A stretch of 16,426 nucleotides of DNA from JBOGHU01 sp050742255. Lineage in GTDB: Bacteria > Actinomycetota > Acidimicrobiia > Acidimicrobiales > CADCSY01. The stretch spans positions 1 through 16,426 of the forward strand of contig JBOGHU010000045.1 of NCBI GenBank assembly GCA_050742255.1, written 5' to 3'. Both the position numbers and the translations under genes were made by a program. Of this stretch, positions 6,778 through 14,756 are shown in pieces (positions within the stretch are counted from its first letter, which is position 1; every line of letters begins with the position of its first letter). The notes below the pieces were generated by a model that ran no database searches, was not told where the DNA came from, and worked only from the letters and a program-made list of their open reading frames with translations.

Positions 6778-7521
6778 TCACCGAGCCCGCATCAGGGTCC
6801 CCAGGTACAGGTCGACCACGGTGGGGTCGGACAGCAGCTCCCGGCCGGTGCCGGTGTGGGCGTTGAGTCCCTGGTCCAAGACGTAGCCCCGCTGGCTGAT
6901 CTCCAGGCAGCGCCGGGCGTTCTGCTCGACCATGACCACCGAGACCCCGGCCCGGTTGATCTCCACCACCTGGGCGAAGACCTGGTCCAGGAACACCGGC
7001 GACAGGCCGGCCGCCGTCTCGTCCAGGAGCAGCACGGCCGGGTCCATCATCAGGGCCCGCCCCATGGCCACCATCTGGCGCTCGCCGCCCGACAGCGATC
7101 CCGCCCGCTGGCGCCGGCGCTGGGCCAGCAGGGGGAAGAGCGAGCTGACCGCCGAGAACCGCTCCTCCCACCGCCGGGGCTGGAGGTACAGGCCCATGCG
7201 CAGGTTCTCCTCCACGCTGAGGCGGGGGAAGACGTTGCCGGTCTGGGGGACCAGCCCCACCCCCTTGCGCACCAGGGTGTGGGCGGGCAGCCCGGTGATG
7301 TCCTCGCCCCGGAGCGACACCGATCCCGACCGCACCGCCACCAGCCCGAAGATTGCCTTGAGCAAGGTGGACTTGCCGGCGCCGTTGGGGCCCACCACGC
7401 CCACGACCTCCCCCCGGCGGAGGGTCAGGTCGCAGCCCCGCAGGATGTCGACCTCGGGCAGGTACCCCGCCACCAGCCCGTTCGCCTCCAGCAGCGGGGT
7501 CTCGCCGGCCATGGCGCTCAC
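6778..7521 (-). CDS. livF: ABC transporter ATP-binding protein LivF
   Basis: A 247-residue ATPase subunit that powers LivH/LivM together with LivG. Visible motifs are Walker A GPNGAGKS (44-51), Q-loop PQTGNVFPRLSVEENL, the signature SLSGGERQ (LSGGE at 142-146), Walker B AVLLLDE with catalytic Glu167, and VVMVEQN, where Gln199 replaces the usual switch histidine, as is typical of LivF. The residue after Glu167 is Thr (LLLDETAAGLSP) instead of the common Pro. The start is GTG 7521, which overlaps the livG stop as GTGA; ATG 7512 is an alternative three codons in. It is the last gene of the cluster. Confidence 0.9.
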   Translation of the reverse strand: MSAMAGETPLLEANGLVAGYLPEVDILRGCDLTLRRGEVVGVVGPNGAGKSTLLKAIFGLVAVRSGSVSLRGEDITGLPAHTLVRKGVGLVPQTGNVFPRLSVEENLRMGLYLQPRRWEERFSAVSSLFPLLAQRRRQRAGSLSGGERQMVAMGRALMMDPAVLLLDETAAGLSPVFLDQVFAQVVEINRAGVSVVMVEQNARRCLEISQRGYVLDQGLNAHTGTGRELLSDPTVVDLYLGTLMRAR

Positions 7522-8360
7522 GGTGCCGGATCGGGCACCTGGGCCCGGTGGGTGCCGAGGTAGGCGTCGATGACGGCGGGGTTGGTGCCCACCGCGGCGG
7601 GGGGGCCCTCGGCGATCACCGCACCGGCGGCCATGCAGACCACCCAGTCGCTGATCCCCATGACCACGTCCATGTCGTGCTCGACGAACAGCACGGTCAT
7701 CCCCCCGTCCCGCAGCTCGGCGGTGTGCTGGAGGAGCGATCGGGTCAGGGCCGGGTTCACCCCGGCGGTGGGCTCGTCGAGCAGGACCATGGCCGGCTCC
7801 GCCATCAGGGCCCGGGCCATCTCCAGCAGCTTGCGCTGCCCCCCCGACAGCGTGCCGGCGTACTCGTCGCGCATGTGGTCGAGGTCGAAGCGGGCCAGGA
7901 GCCGGTCGGCCCGCCGGACCACGTCGCGCTCCTCCTCCCGCCAGCGCCGACGGGCCAGCGATTGAAGGAAGCGCTCCCCGGTCTGGGCGGTGGCGGCCAG
8001 GCAGATGTTGTCGACGACGCTCATCTTGGCCAGGGCCCGGGTGAGCTGGAAGGTACGGACCATGCCCGCCCGGGCCAGGCGGTGGGCCGGCAGGGCGGAC
8101 ACGTCGGTGCCGGCGAAGCGCCACCGGCCCCGATCGGGCCGGTCGAAGCCGGTCAGGACGTTGAACAGGGTGGTCTTGCCCGCCCCGTTGGGCCCGATGA
8201 GGGCGGTGATGGACCCCCGCTGCACCTCCAGGTGGTCCACGTCGACGGCGGTGAGCCCGTCGAAGGTCCTGCGGACCCCGTCCACGACCAGGAGGGGGTC
8301 GGGCTTGGCCACCCCGGCCCTCGGCTCCACGCCCGACAGCGGCACCGGCTCAGCGGGCAT
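7518..8360 (-). CDS. livG: ABC transporter ATP-binding protein LivG
   Basis: A 280-residue ATPase subunit. It has Walker A GPNGAGKT (56-63), a Q-loop in RTFQLTRAL, signature LSGGQ (171-175), Walker B MVLLDEP with Glu196, and the switch histidine in VEHDMD (His228). The C-terminal PAVIDAYLGTH is characteristic of LivG. About 20 residues at the N-terminus precede the ABC domain and look non-conserved. The ATG at 8360 lies inside the end of livM with an 11-base overlap, indicating coupled translation. The nucleotide-binding core is complete, with no missing catalytic residue. Confidence 0.92.
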   Translation of the reverse strand: MPAEPVPLSGVEPRAGVAKPDPLLVVDGVRRTFDGLTAVDVDHLEVQRGSITALIGPNGAGKTTLFNVLTGFDRPDRGRWRFAGTDVSALPAHRLARAGMVRTFQLTRALAKMSVVDNICLAATAQTGERFLQSLARRRWREEERDVVRRADRLLARFDLDHMRDEYAGTLSGGQRKLLEMARALMAEPAMVLLDEPTAGVNPALTRSLLQHTAELRDGGMTVLFVEHDMDVVMGISDWVVCMAAGAVIAEGPPAAVGTNPAVIDAYLGTHRAQVPDPAP

Positions 8361-9339
8361 CGAGCAGCAGCTCCTCCCGTTTGCCGAAGATGCCCTGGGG
8401 GCGGAACGCCATCAGCACCATCAGCCCCAGGCCTACCAGGGCGAAGCGCAGGGCGGCCACGTCCTGGGTGCCCACCAGGGCCTCGGGGATGAGCCCGGTG
8501 GTGGTGGCCTGGCGCAGGAAGCTCTCGGTGACCTGGATGAGGAACCAGAAGAGCATCGAGCCCACGAGGGGACCGAAGACGGTGCCGGGACCGCCCAGGA
8601 TGAGGATGGCGTAGGTGAAGAACGTGACCACCGGGACATAGGAGTCGGGGGCGACCGACTGCTGGTTCACCATGAGCACCACCCCGGCGAGAGCGCCGAA
8701 GACGCCACCTAGGACCAGGCTCTGGAGCTTGTACGCGAAGGTGTTCTTGCCCAGGCTCCGGGCCGCGTCCTCGTCCTCCCGGATGGCCCGCACCACCCGC
8801 CCCCACGGGCTGCGGACCAGGGCCCGGAGGAGGAGGGTGCAGACCACCGCCAGCACCCAGCCGGCGACGATGACCCACATGCTCCGCTGGCTGAAGACCA
8901 GCCCGCCGACCCCGTAGGTACCCGGGGGTATGGGGTTGACGGCGTAGAAGTCCCCGGCCACCGACTTGATCCCGAAGACCCCGTTGGTCAGGGGACGGGC
9001 GGCGTTGGAGCGCGTCGCCAGCCGCAGGATCTCGGCCGCGGCGATGGTGACGATGGCCAGGTAGTCGGCCCGCAGCCTCAGGGTGGGCAGCCCCAGCAGC
9101 AGCCCCAGGGCGACCGCGACGGCCAGGCCCACGCCGATGCCCGCCCACAGCGACCCCCCCATGTCGACGGTGATGGCGGCGCCGTAGGCTCCGGCCAGGA
9201 AGAACCCCACGTGCCCGAAGTTCAGCAGACCGGTGTAGCCGAAGTGCAGGTTGAGGCCGACGGCGGCGACCGCGTACCCGGCGGCCTGGGCGCTGACCGC
9301 CACCCGGATGGCGTCGAGGAGGATGGCGCCGAGGTCCAT
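8350..9339 (-). CDS. livM: ABC transporter permease LivM
   Basis: A 329-residue polytopic permease of the LivM type. The family block GLNLHFGYTGLLNFGHVGFF lies near residue 30, followed by hydrophobic spans, the cytoplasmic coupling segment GRVVRAIREDEDAARSLGKN that contacts the ATPases, and ILGGPGTVFGPLVGS before the last spans. The C-terminal FRPQGIFGK is typical of LivM and LivH proteins. ATG 9339 is preceded by a GAGGTGG site. There are 12 bases between the livH stop and this start, and the end overlaps livG. No anomaly was seen. Confidence 0.92.
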   Translation of the reverse strand: MDLGAILLDAIRVAVSAQAAGYAVAAVGLNLHFGYTGLLNFGHVGFFLAGAYGAAITVDMGGSLWAGIGVGLAVAVALGLLLGLPTLRLRADYLAIVTIAAAEILRLATRSNAARPLTNGVFGIKSVAGDFYAVNPIPPGTYGVGGLVFSQRSMWVIVAGWVLAVVCTLLLRALVRSPWGRVVRAIREDEDAARSLGKNTFAYKLQSLVLGGVFGALAGVVLMVNQQSVAPDSYVPVVTFFTYAILILGGPGTVFGPLVGSMLFWFLIQVTESFLRQATTTGLIPEALVGTQDVAALRFALVGLGLMVLMAFRPQGIFGKREELLLDAR

Positions 9340-9351
9340 CAGCCCACCACC

Positions 9352-10671
9352 TCACCCCACCCGCTCGGGCTGGCCCAACAGGCCCTGGGGCCGGACCAGC
9401 AGCATGGCGATCAGCACCGCCAGGGCCACCACCGACTTGAGCTCGACCGACACCCACAACGTGCTCACCTGGGTGATGACCCCGATCGCCAGCCCACCGA
9501 CCATGGCCCCGTGGGCGGTGCCGAGGCCGCCGAGGATGACGGCGGCGAACACCGAGAGCAGGAGGGTGAACCCCAGGTCGGCGCTCACCCGCTCGGTCAG
9601 CCCCTGGAGGACCCCACCCAGCGCGGCCAGGGCGGTGCCGACGATCCAGGTGACCAGGATCACCCGCCGCACGTCGATCCCCGACGCCTCGGCCAGGTCC
9701 CGGCTGTCGGCCACCGCCCGCATGGCGGTCCCCGTCTGGGTGCGCTGGACGAGCAGGCCCACGGTCACGAGCACGCCGAGGGAGATGGCCACGATGGCGT
9801 AGTCCTTGGGCGGCAGGGAGATGGGGCCCACCGAGACGGCCCGCTGCACCGTGTAGTCGACGTAGGGCCGGGCGCCTCCCCCGAAGAGCATGAGGTAGAC
9901 GTTGCGCAGCAGCAGGGAGAGGCCGATGGAGATGACGATGAGGGCGATGTTGCCGGTCTGGCGGTCCCGGAGCGGCCGCCACAGCGCCCGCTCCAGGCTC
10001 AGCCCGAACAGCCCGCCGACCAGCACGGCCAGCCCGCCGGCGAGGACCAGCTGGAGCCCGGGGCCGCCACCGGCGGCGTTGAGGTACCAGGCGACCAGCG
10101 CCCCGAAGGTCACCAGCTCGCCGTGGGCGAAGTTCACCAGGCCGGTGAGGCCGTAGACCAGCGACAGGCCGATGGCGCTGATGGCTATGACCGACCCCAG
10201 CTTCACCCCCTCGACCGTCAGGTTGGCGATGCGGGCCGGGGTGGTGTTGCGCCCGACCGGTCTCTCGCCCAGGGGGAAGGCCCGCCCCGCCCGCTGCCCG
10301 TCGCGCACGACCACCTCGACCGACGCCTGTTCGGGGTCGCGCAGGCTCACGTCCTCGGGGAGGGTGTCGGCCACGAGGGTGACCTGGTAGGCGCCGCCAC
10401 CGGGCAGCTCGACCTCCCAGTCGCCGCTGCCGTCGGTGGTGTCGGAGCCGATGTCCTCGCCGTCCCGGCTGACGGTGACCTCCACCCCGCTCACGCCCCG
10501 GCGCTCACCCTCCACCACCGTGCTGAGCCGGCCCCGCACGCTGGTGGCGGGTGGTCCCTCCTGGCCGGCGGCCGGCGGTGCCCAGCTCAACAGGGCCGCC
10601 GCCCCGGCCGTGACGGCCGCGGTGGCCAGCAGGCGGGCCCGCCGGACGAGGCCCGGGGGCAGGGTCACCAC
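9352..10671 (-). CDS. livH: ABC transporter permease LivH with N-terminal extracellular domain
   Basis: A 439-residue protein, about 140 residues longer than ordinary LivH. Residues 1-35 form a signal peptide (Arg-rich start, hydrophobic core, then APPAAGQ). Residues 43-132 look like a beta-sandwich of the carboxypeptidase-regulatory or Cna-B kind, with TSVRGRL, VSGVEVTVSRDGEDIGSDTTD, GSGDWEVELPGG and AYQVTLV strands. The permease proper starts near residue 145 with ANLTVEGVKLGSV and includes GLTGLVNFAHGELVTFGA (174-191), the LivH signature, then AVADSRDLAEASGIDV and VILGGLGTAHGAMVGG. The start is GTG 10671 (next codon also GTG), 16 bases after the chdC stop, without a strong Shine-Dalgarno. 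The extra domain would face outside, where it could touch LivK or the cell envelope; that role is inference. Confidence 0.88.
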   Translation of the reverse strand: MVTLPPGLVRRARLLATAAVTAGAAALLSWAPPAAGQEGPPATSVRGRLSTVVEGERRGVSGVEVTVSRDGEDIGSDTTDGSGDWEVELPGGGAYQVTLVADTLPEDVSLRDPEQASVEVVVRDGQRAGRAFPLGERPVGRNTTPARIANLTVEGVKLGSVIAISAIGLSLVYGLTGLVNFAHGELVTFGALVAWYLNAAGGGPGLQLVLAGGLAVLVGGLFGLSLERALWRPLRDRQTGNIALIVISIGLSLLLRNVYLMLFGGGARPYVDYTVQRAVSVGPISLPPKDYAIVAISLGVLVTVGLLVQRTQTGTAMRAVADSRDLAEASGIDVRRVILVTWIVGTALAALGGVLQGLTERVSADLGFTLLLSVFAAVILGGLGTAHGAMVGGLAIGVITQVSTLWVSVELKSVVALAVLIAMLLVRPQGLLGQPERVG

Positions 10672-10687
10672 CCGGGGATCCGGCTCG

Positions 10688-11380
10688 TCACGAACGCAGG
10701 CCCACCCGCTCCAGCACCTCGTCGAGGGGGGCGACCAGCCCGGTGTAGAAGGGCCCGAAGTCGGCGTAGCGGGCCGAGACCCGGTCGAAGCGAAGGGCGT
10801 GCACGCACTCCTTGAGGTCGTCGGGACGGACGGCGAAGAGCGTCACCCCCCACTCGAAGTCGTCGAGGCCGGTGGAGCCGGTGACCAGCTGGAGCACCCG
10901 CCCGGCGAAGCCGCGCCCAGACCGGCCGTGCTCGTACATCAGCTCCAGGCGCTCCTCGTAGGGGAGGGCGTACCAGTTCTGCTGGGGGTCCCGGCGCTTG
11001 GACATGGGGTAGAAGCACAGCGCCGGCATGCCTGCGGGGGGCAGGGTGGGGTAGAGGCGGGCGCGGCGGGCCTTCTCGGGCACGCCCTGGGAGTACTCGG
11101 ACACCTCGGTCAAAGAGACGTAGGAGCCGGTGACCGCCAGCCCCGCCTCCTGCAGGTCGGACTGGAGCGCCCGCAGCCGCCACAGGTCCGGGCCCAGGGC
11201 CAGGAAACCCACGTCGGCCTTGTGGCCCAGCACCGCGAACGGCACCACCTGGTGGTCGCCGGCCGTCGCCGCCTTGGCGGCGGCGGCCACCGCCTGGGCG
11301 TCGGTGCCGGCACCGGGCCGCACCTTGCAGAACAGGTGCAGCACACCCCAGCCATGTGCGGGCGCCACCGGTTTGGCCAC
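10688..11380 (-). CDS. chdC: Coproheme decarboxylase (HemQ/ChdC)
   Basis: ChdC converts coproheme III to heme b by peroxide-dependent removal of two propionate carboxyls, the last step of the coproporphyrin-dependent heme pathway. From GTG 11380 the protein has 230 residues, the usual size. Motifs include VGFLALGPDLWRL, SEYS (94-97), YPMSKRRDP, NWYALPYEER with the expected catalytic Tyr137, LMYEHGRSGR with His151 as proximal heme ligand, and LVTGSTGLDDFEWGVTLF. These resemble Firmicutes-type ChdC more than the Mycobacterium enzyme I recall. The frame reaches GTG 11440, but that start adds a low-complexity tail and lies within a hairpin, so I prefer 11380. No other heme genes are present. The livH start lies 16 bases downstream, suggesting a shared transcript. 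Confidence 0.88.
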   Translation of the reverse strand: MAKPVAPAHGWGVLHLFCKVRPGAGTDAQAVAAAAKAATAGDHQVVPFAVLGHKADVGFLALGPDLWRLRALQSDLQEAGLAVTGSYVSLTEVSEYSQGVPEKARRARLYPTLPPAGMPALCFYPMSKRRDPQQNWYALPYEERLELMYEHGRSGRGFAGRVLQLVTGSTGLDDFEWGVTLFAVRPDDLKECVHALRFDRVSARYADFGPFYTGLVAPLDEVLERVGLRS

Positions 11381-11413
11381 GCCGCTCAGCCTAGGGGAGC
11401 CGGCTGTCTCGCT

Positions 11414-11462
11414 GCTCTCCGGTCGCCCGGTGTCGCCCACCGACGTCCAGTGACCGGAGAGC
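11414..11462. terminator. 11-bp inverted repeat, probable terminator or operator
   Basis: GCTCTCCGGTC (11414-11424) and GACCGGAGAGC (11452-11462) form a perfect 11-bp stem. The 27-base loop contains a second dyad, CGGTG and CACCG around TCGCC. It lies in the 106 bases between the FtsH-like gene and chdC, both on the minus strand. There is no T-run, which is common for high-GC actinobacterial terminators, so it could equally be an operator for chdC-liv. Confidence 0.5.
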
Positions 11463-11486
11463 GGAGAGAGGGCGGTCGGATGAGCG

Positions 11487-13901
11487 TCAGTCGTCGCCGG
11501 GGACCCCCGGGAGGTCGGCGCGGGAGGGGACCGGCTCCACCGGCGCCTCGATCGGCGGGTCGTACCAGTCGTCCACCGCCGGCAGGCTGACGTCGACCCG
11601 GGAGTGGCCCTGGTGGGCGGCCATGGCCCGGGCGTGGTAGCCCTCGGCCAGCCCCTCGAACTCCGGCGTGTGGTACATGCGGCCGTCGATCAGGGGTCCC
11701 GCCCGGCCCTCGATGATGGCGGCGATGTCGTCGCCGGTCACGGTCTTGTTGGTCTCCAGGGCGTGGGCCACCGCCAGCACGTCCCGGCGGTACTCGGCCA
11801 GGAGGCGCTCGGTGCGGACCATCAGGTCGGCCAGCTTGTCCTCGATGCGCTGGCCCAGGTTGCCCTGTAGCAGCTCCTTCTCCTTGTCCTTCTCGTCGGC
11901 ACCGGGCTTGCCGCCCCCGCCGATGCCGACCTTGTGGGTGACGCCGTGGGAGGCCACCGTCAAGCCCATGCCCCAGTAGCCCTCCATCATGGTGGCGATG
12001 GTGGTGGCCGACTCCAGGTCACCCGAGACGCCCGAGGAGTTGTCCCCGGCGAAGAACATGCGCTCCCCGGCCAGGCTGGCCAGGCTGACCACGATGTCGG
12101 CCTCGTACTCGCTGCGCCACCGGGTGAACTGGTCCTCGGGGGGGATGCTGGCCACCATGCCCAGGTAGGTGCCCCCCTTCTCGATGGTGGCGATGTCGAT
12201 GGTGAGGTGGCGCCGCACCCGGTAGGCGGCCACGGCGTGGCAGGCCTCGTGGACGGCCACGGCGTGGCGCTCCCGCTCGATGTACTCGACGTCCTCGGGT
12301 GGGCCCAGGTCCTTGAGCTGCTTGGCCTTGACCACGTCGGCCCACTCGATGGCGTCCCGCCCGTGGCGGATGGCGTTGATCAGCGCCTCGTTGACGAGGT
12401 CCTTGATGCTGGCTCCGGTGGCGTAGGGGGTGATGGTGGCCAGCCGGTCGACCTGCTCCTCGACCAGGGTGTGGGACACCTTGTCGAGGTAGCCCCAGTA
12501 GGTGCGCATCCGGCCCACCTTGGAGGGGTAGCCGACCTTGTAGAGGCGGTCGATCCGCCCCGGGCGCAGCAGGGCCTCGTCGAGGGCCTGGGGCATGTTG
12601 GTCGCCATCATCACGAGGATGCGGTACTTGGGAGGTGGCTTGGGCTTGAGCCCCAGCAGGCGCCGCGCGTAGCGGTTGATCAGGCCCCGGGGCTTCTTCA
12701 GCCCCGAGAGCTCGCTGAGGAGGGCCTGGAGGGTGCCCATGCCCCCACCGCCCATGCCCCCCCCCATCATGAACCGCTCCCGGGTGGGGCCCTCGGGCGC
12801 CGGGGCGGCGACGTGGTGGGCGAGCAGGCGGCCGGCGGTGTCGGGGTCGAGGTACGACAGGCCGTTGCAGGGGGGCGGCGAGGACCACAGTGACGACCCG
12901 GCGCCACCGCCGAAGCCGGGGGTGATCTGGCCCCGGCTGCCGAGGGAGTCGGCCTCGTCGAAGAAGACGATCACCCCGCCGTAGCGCAGCGCCAGCTTCC
13001 TCAGCTTGCGGAACAGGCTCTTGACCTTGAGGATGCCGACCCCGAAGAACATGTTGATGAAGGCCCCGGGGTCGACGAAGACGAAGGGCCGTCCCGTCTC
13101 GCCCGCCACCGCCTCGGCCATCAGGGTCTTGCCGGTGCCGGGGGGGCCCCACAGCAGGAGGCCGCCGGGGACGTAGCCGCCCCGCTTCTCGATGGACTCG
13201 GGGTCCTCCAGGAAGACGATGTTCTCCTTCACCCGCTCCAGCACGTTGTCCTGGCCCCACACGTCGCTGAAGCGGGTCTCGATGTCGTCGGGCATGTAGA
13301 CGTCGACGCCACCCCGGGACAGCAGCCAGAACAGGCCGATGAACTGGAAGGCGATGAAGAAGAAGGCGAAGGCCAGCTGCAGCACCAGGGGCAGGAAGGA
13401 GAACAGCCGGGCCGGGGCCTGGGCCAGGGCCAGGGCCGGCGAGAGGTCGAACAGGGCGGCCAGGAGCAGGTCGAGGGCGACCAGGAGCGCCAGCCAGCGC
13501 GCCACGCGCCCCAGGCGGAACCGGGTCCAGGGGTTCCACCGTCCCGCCCGCCGGTCGAGGCCACCCCAGATCCGCCGGCTCCACAGGCCGTGCCACCGGG
13601 CGGAGCGCTCGCTCACCAGGTAGTGGAGCTGGCGGACCAGCTCCAGGCCCGCCAGGGCCAGCAGCCACCACCGGGCGGCGAGCTGGCGCTCCACGGCGGC
13701 GTCGATGGGGAGGATGGGGTTGGCCGAGACGTCGGACCACACCATGAACCCGAAGACCGCCGCCGCCAGGACGAGGAACCTGACCCGGTCCCACCCCGCC
13801 TGCCTCTTGCGCACCGGGGGCGGCATCTCGGGTGGCATGTCGGGTGGCATGTCGGGCGGCATGTCGGCGGCGGGAAGGAGGGGAGGGCCAGTGGTGCTCA
13901 T
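11487..13901 (-). CDS. Divergent membrane-bound FtsH-type AAA+ metalloprotease
   Basis: An 804-residue protein with FtsH architecture. A Met-Pro repeat tail (14-29) is followed by hydrophobic spans at about 41-58, 135-152 and 168-194, with a weaker one near 76-90, so three or four rather than two. The AAA+ module has Walker A GPPGTGKT (252-259), a pore loop FFGVG (285-289), Walker B VIVFFDEAD (310-318) and the second region of homology ATNMPQALDEALLRPGRIDR with arginine fingers R446 and R449. Two insertions split this core: about 50 residues (about 323-388, Gly/Met-rich near 378-389) and about 20 residues (about 402-425). The protease domain keeps HEACH (551-555; usually HEAGH) and the third zinc ligand D628 in SGDLESAT. 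It should be active. ATG 13901 overlaps the lipoprotein stop as ATGA. Its residues after 740 are family-poor and acidic. Substrates are unknown. Confidence 0.88.
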   Translation of the reverse strand: MSTTGPPLLPAADMPPDMPPDMPPEMPPPVRKRQAGWDRVRFLVLAAAVFGFMVWSDVSANPILPIDAAVERQLAARWWLLALAGLELVRQLHYLVSERSARWHGLWSRRIWGGLDRRAGRWNPWTRFRLGRVARWLALLVALDLLLAALFDLSPALALAQAPARLFSFLPLVLQLAFAFFFIAFQFIGLFWLLSRGGVDVYMPDDIETRFSDVWGQDNVLERVKENIVFLEDPESIEKRGGYVPGGLLLWGPPGTGKTLMAEAVAGETGRPFVFVDPGAFINMFFGVGILKVKSLFRKLRKLALRYGGVIVFFDEADSLGSRGQITPGFGGGAGSSLWSSPPPCNGLSYLDPDTAGRLLAHHVAAPAPEGPTRERFMMGGGMGGGGMGTLQALLSELSGLKKPRGLINRYARRLLGLKPKPPPKYRILVMMATNMPQALDEALLRPGRIDRLYKVGYPSKVGRMRTYWGYLDKVSHTLVEEQVDRLATITPYATGASIKDLVNEALINAIRHGRDAIEWADVVKAKQLKDLGPPEDVEYIERERHAVAVHEACHAVAAYRVRRHLTIDIATIEKGGTYLGMVASIPPEDQFTRWRSEYEADIVVSLASLAGERMFFAGDNSSGVSGDLESATTIATMMEGYWGMGLTVASHGVTHKVGIGGGGKPGADEKDKEKELLQGNLGQRIEDKLADLMVRTERLLAEYRRDVLAVAHALETNKTVTGDDIAAIIEGRAGPLIDGRMYHTPEFEGLAEGYHARAMAAHQGHSRVDVSLPAVDDWYDPPIEAPVEPVPSRADLPGVPGDD
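13822..13869. repeat. 12-bp tandem repeat, four copies, inside a coding region
   Basis: The unit GGCATGTCGGGT and close variants recur four times at 13822-13833, 13834-13845, 13846-13857 and 13858-13869. On the minus strand they encode successive Met-Pro-Pro-Asp/Glu units in the cytoplasmic N-terminal tail of the FtsH-like protease. Because the unit is a multiple of three, copy-number change would alter tail length without breaking the frame. Confidence 0.8.
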
Positions 13902-14599
13902 GGGGTCTCCTCGAGGGTCCAGGAGTCGGCGATCTCGGCGATGAGCCCCTCGTTCTGGGTCCAGCACTCGATGCTGCAGCCGATGGTGAAGATGTAGCGA
14001 CGGGTCGTGGCCGCGTCCACGAACGTGAACTGGTCGAACACCGACGGCGAGTCGTCGTCGAGGAGGGCGGTGACCCGGGTCCCGTGCGAGCCGTTCTCGA
14101 GGACGATGTCGTCCTCGTAGTGGAGGATCCGGACGGGCCCCCCGGGGTTCTGGGCCTGGAACGCGATGGGGTCGATGGGCTCGCCGGTCTCGGAGTCTAG
14201 GGGGAAGCCGCTGCGCCGCAGCTCGACCAGCGAGACGGACTCCCGCTCGTCGGGCGCCAGCAGGCGCACCTCGGCGTAGCCCCGGGGGTCGTTGGCCGAC
14301 CGGAGGAGGACGTTCCCGGCCGACGGCCGCTCGGAGCCGTCGAAGCCGCGCAGCCACACCCGGTCCCGCAGCTCGGCCGCCTGGACGGCGGTCACGTTCT
14401 CGTTCGGGATGATGACCTCACCCTCCTCGAACAGCCCCCAGTCTTCGGGGATCTTGAAGAACACCTGCTCCTCTCGGTTGGCGACGTAGGTGAACTCCGA
14501 GCCGCCGCACGCCGCCAGGGTCAGGGCGACGGCGAGCAGCAGCGAGCCGGTCACGTGGCCCTGCGGGCAACGCACCGCCCCCGGGGCGCGACTGGCCAT
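13898..14599 (-). CDS. Putative lipoprotein, partner of the FtsH-type protease
   Basis: A 233-residue protein I cannot assign to a named family. Its N-terminus is a lipoprotein signal (Arg-containing start, core SLLLAVALTL, lipobox LAAC with Cys31). The mature part is a mixed alpha/beta domain with EEQVFFKIPEDWGLFEEGEVI near the start and VFDQFTFVDAATTRRYIFTIGCSIECW near the end, which resembles PsbP-like or LpqN/DUF1795-like lipoproteins where strands end in a fitness-type beta sheet; that likeness is an impression only. Two cysteines six residues apart with an SIE spacer might be paired. The start is ATG 14599; no Shine-Dalgarno precedes it, but TACGCT (14614-14609) nine bases upstream could be a -10 of a leaderless transcript. 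GTG 14554 would remove the basic residues of the signal. The ATGA overlap with the protease gene suggests they act together at the membrane. Confidence 0.75.
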   Translation of the reverse strand: MASRAPGAVRCPQGHVTGSLLLAVALTLAACGGSEFTYVANREEQVFFKIPEDWGLFEEGEVIIPNENVTAVQAAELRDRVWLRGFDGSERPSAGNVLLRSANDPRGYAEVRLLAPDERESVSLVELRRSGFPLDSETGEPIDPIAFQAQNPGGPVRILHYEDDIVLENGSHGTRVTALLDDDSPSVFDQFTFVDAATTRRYIFTIGCSIECWTQNEGLIAEIADSWTLEETP

Positions 14600-14681
14600 A
14601 CGGCCAACAGCGTACCGTGCCGGCTCCCGGGGCGGGCCGGTCGGGGCTCAGGGGGGGCCTCCCGGCGGTACCGGGGGTGGC

Positions 14682-14696
14682 GCCGGGCCGCCCGGC
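14682..14696 (-). terminator. GC hairpin downstream of groEL
   Basis: GCCGGG (14682-14687) and CCCGGC (14691-14696) form a 6-bp stem with a three-base loop, about 60 bases beyond the groEL stop. No T-run follows. The 14600-14756 gap is otherwise GC-rich with several short dyads including repeated GGTACC-like motifs, and no gene. Such stems are frequent by chance in this composition. Confidence 0.3.
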
Positions 14697-14756
14697 CGGC
14701 GACGCACGTCGACCACGCCGTGCCCGACGGTACCCAGCAGGGGGACGGTCAGCCGA

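Noticed and set aside
9211..10815. 534-codon plus-strand frame antisense to livM, livH and chdC
   Set aside because: Low-complexity His/Gln/Pro-rich translation with no domain; the minus-strand permease signatures are clear.
13822..13869. CRISPR-like array
   Set aside because: The 12-bp units are contiguous with no spacers and encode a protein repeat.
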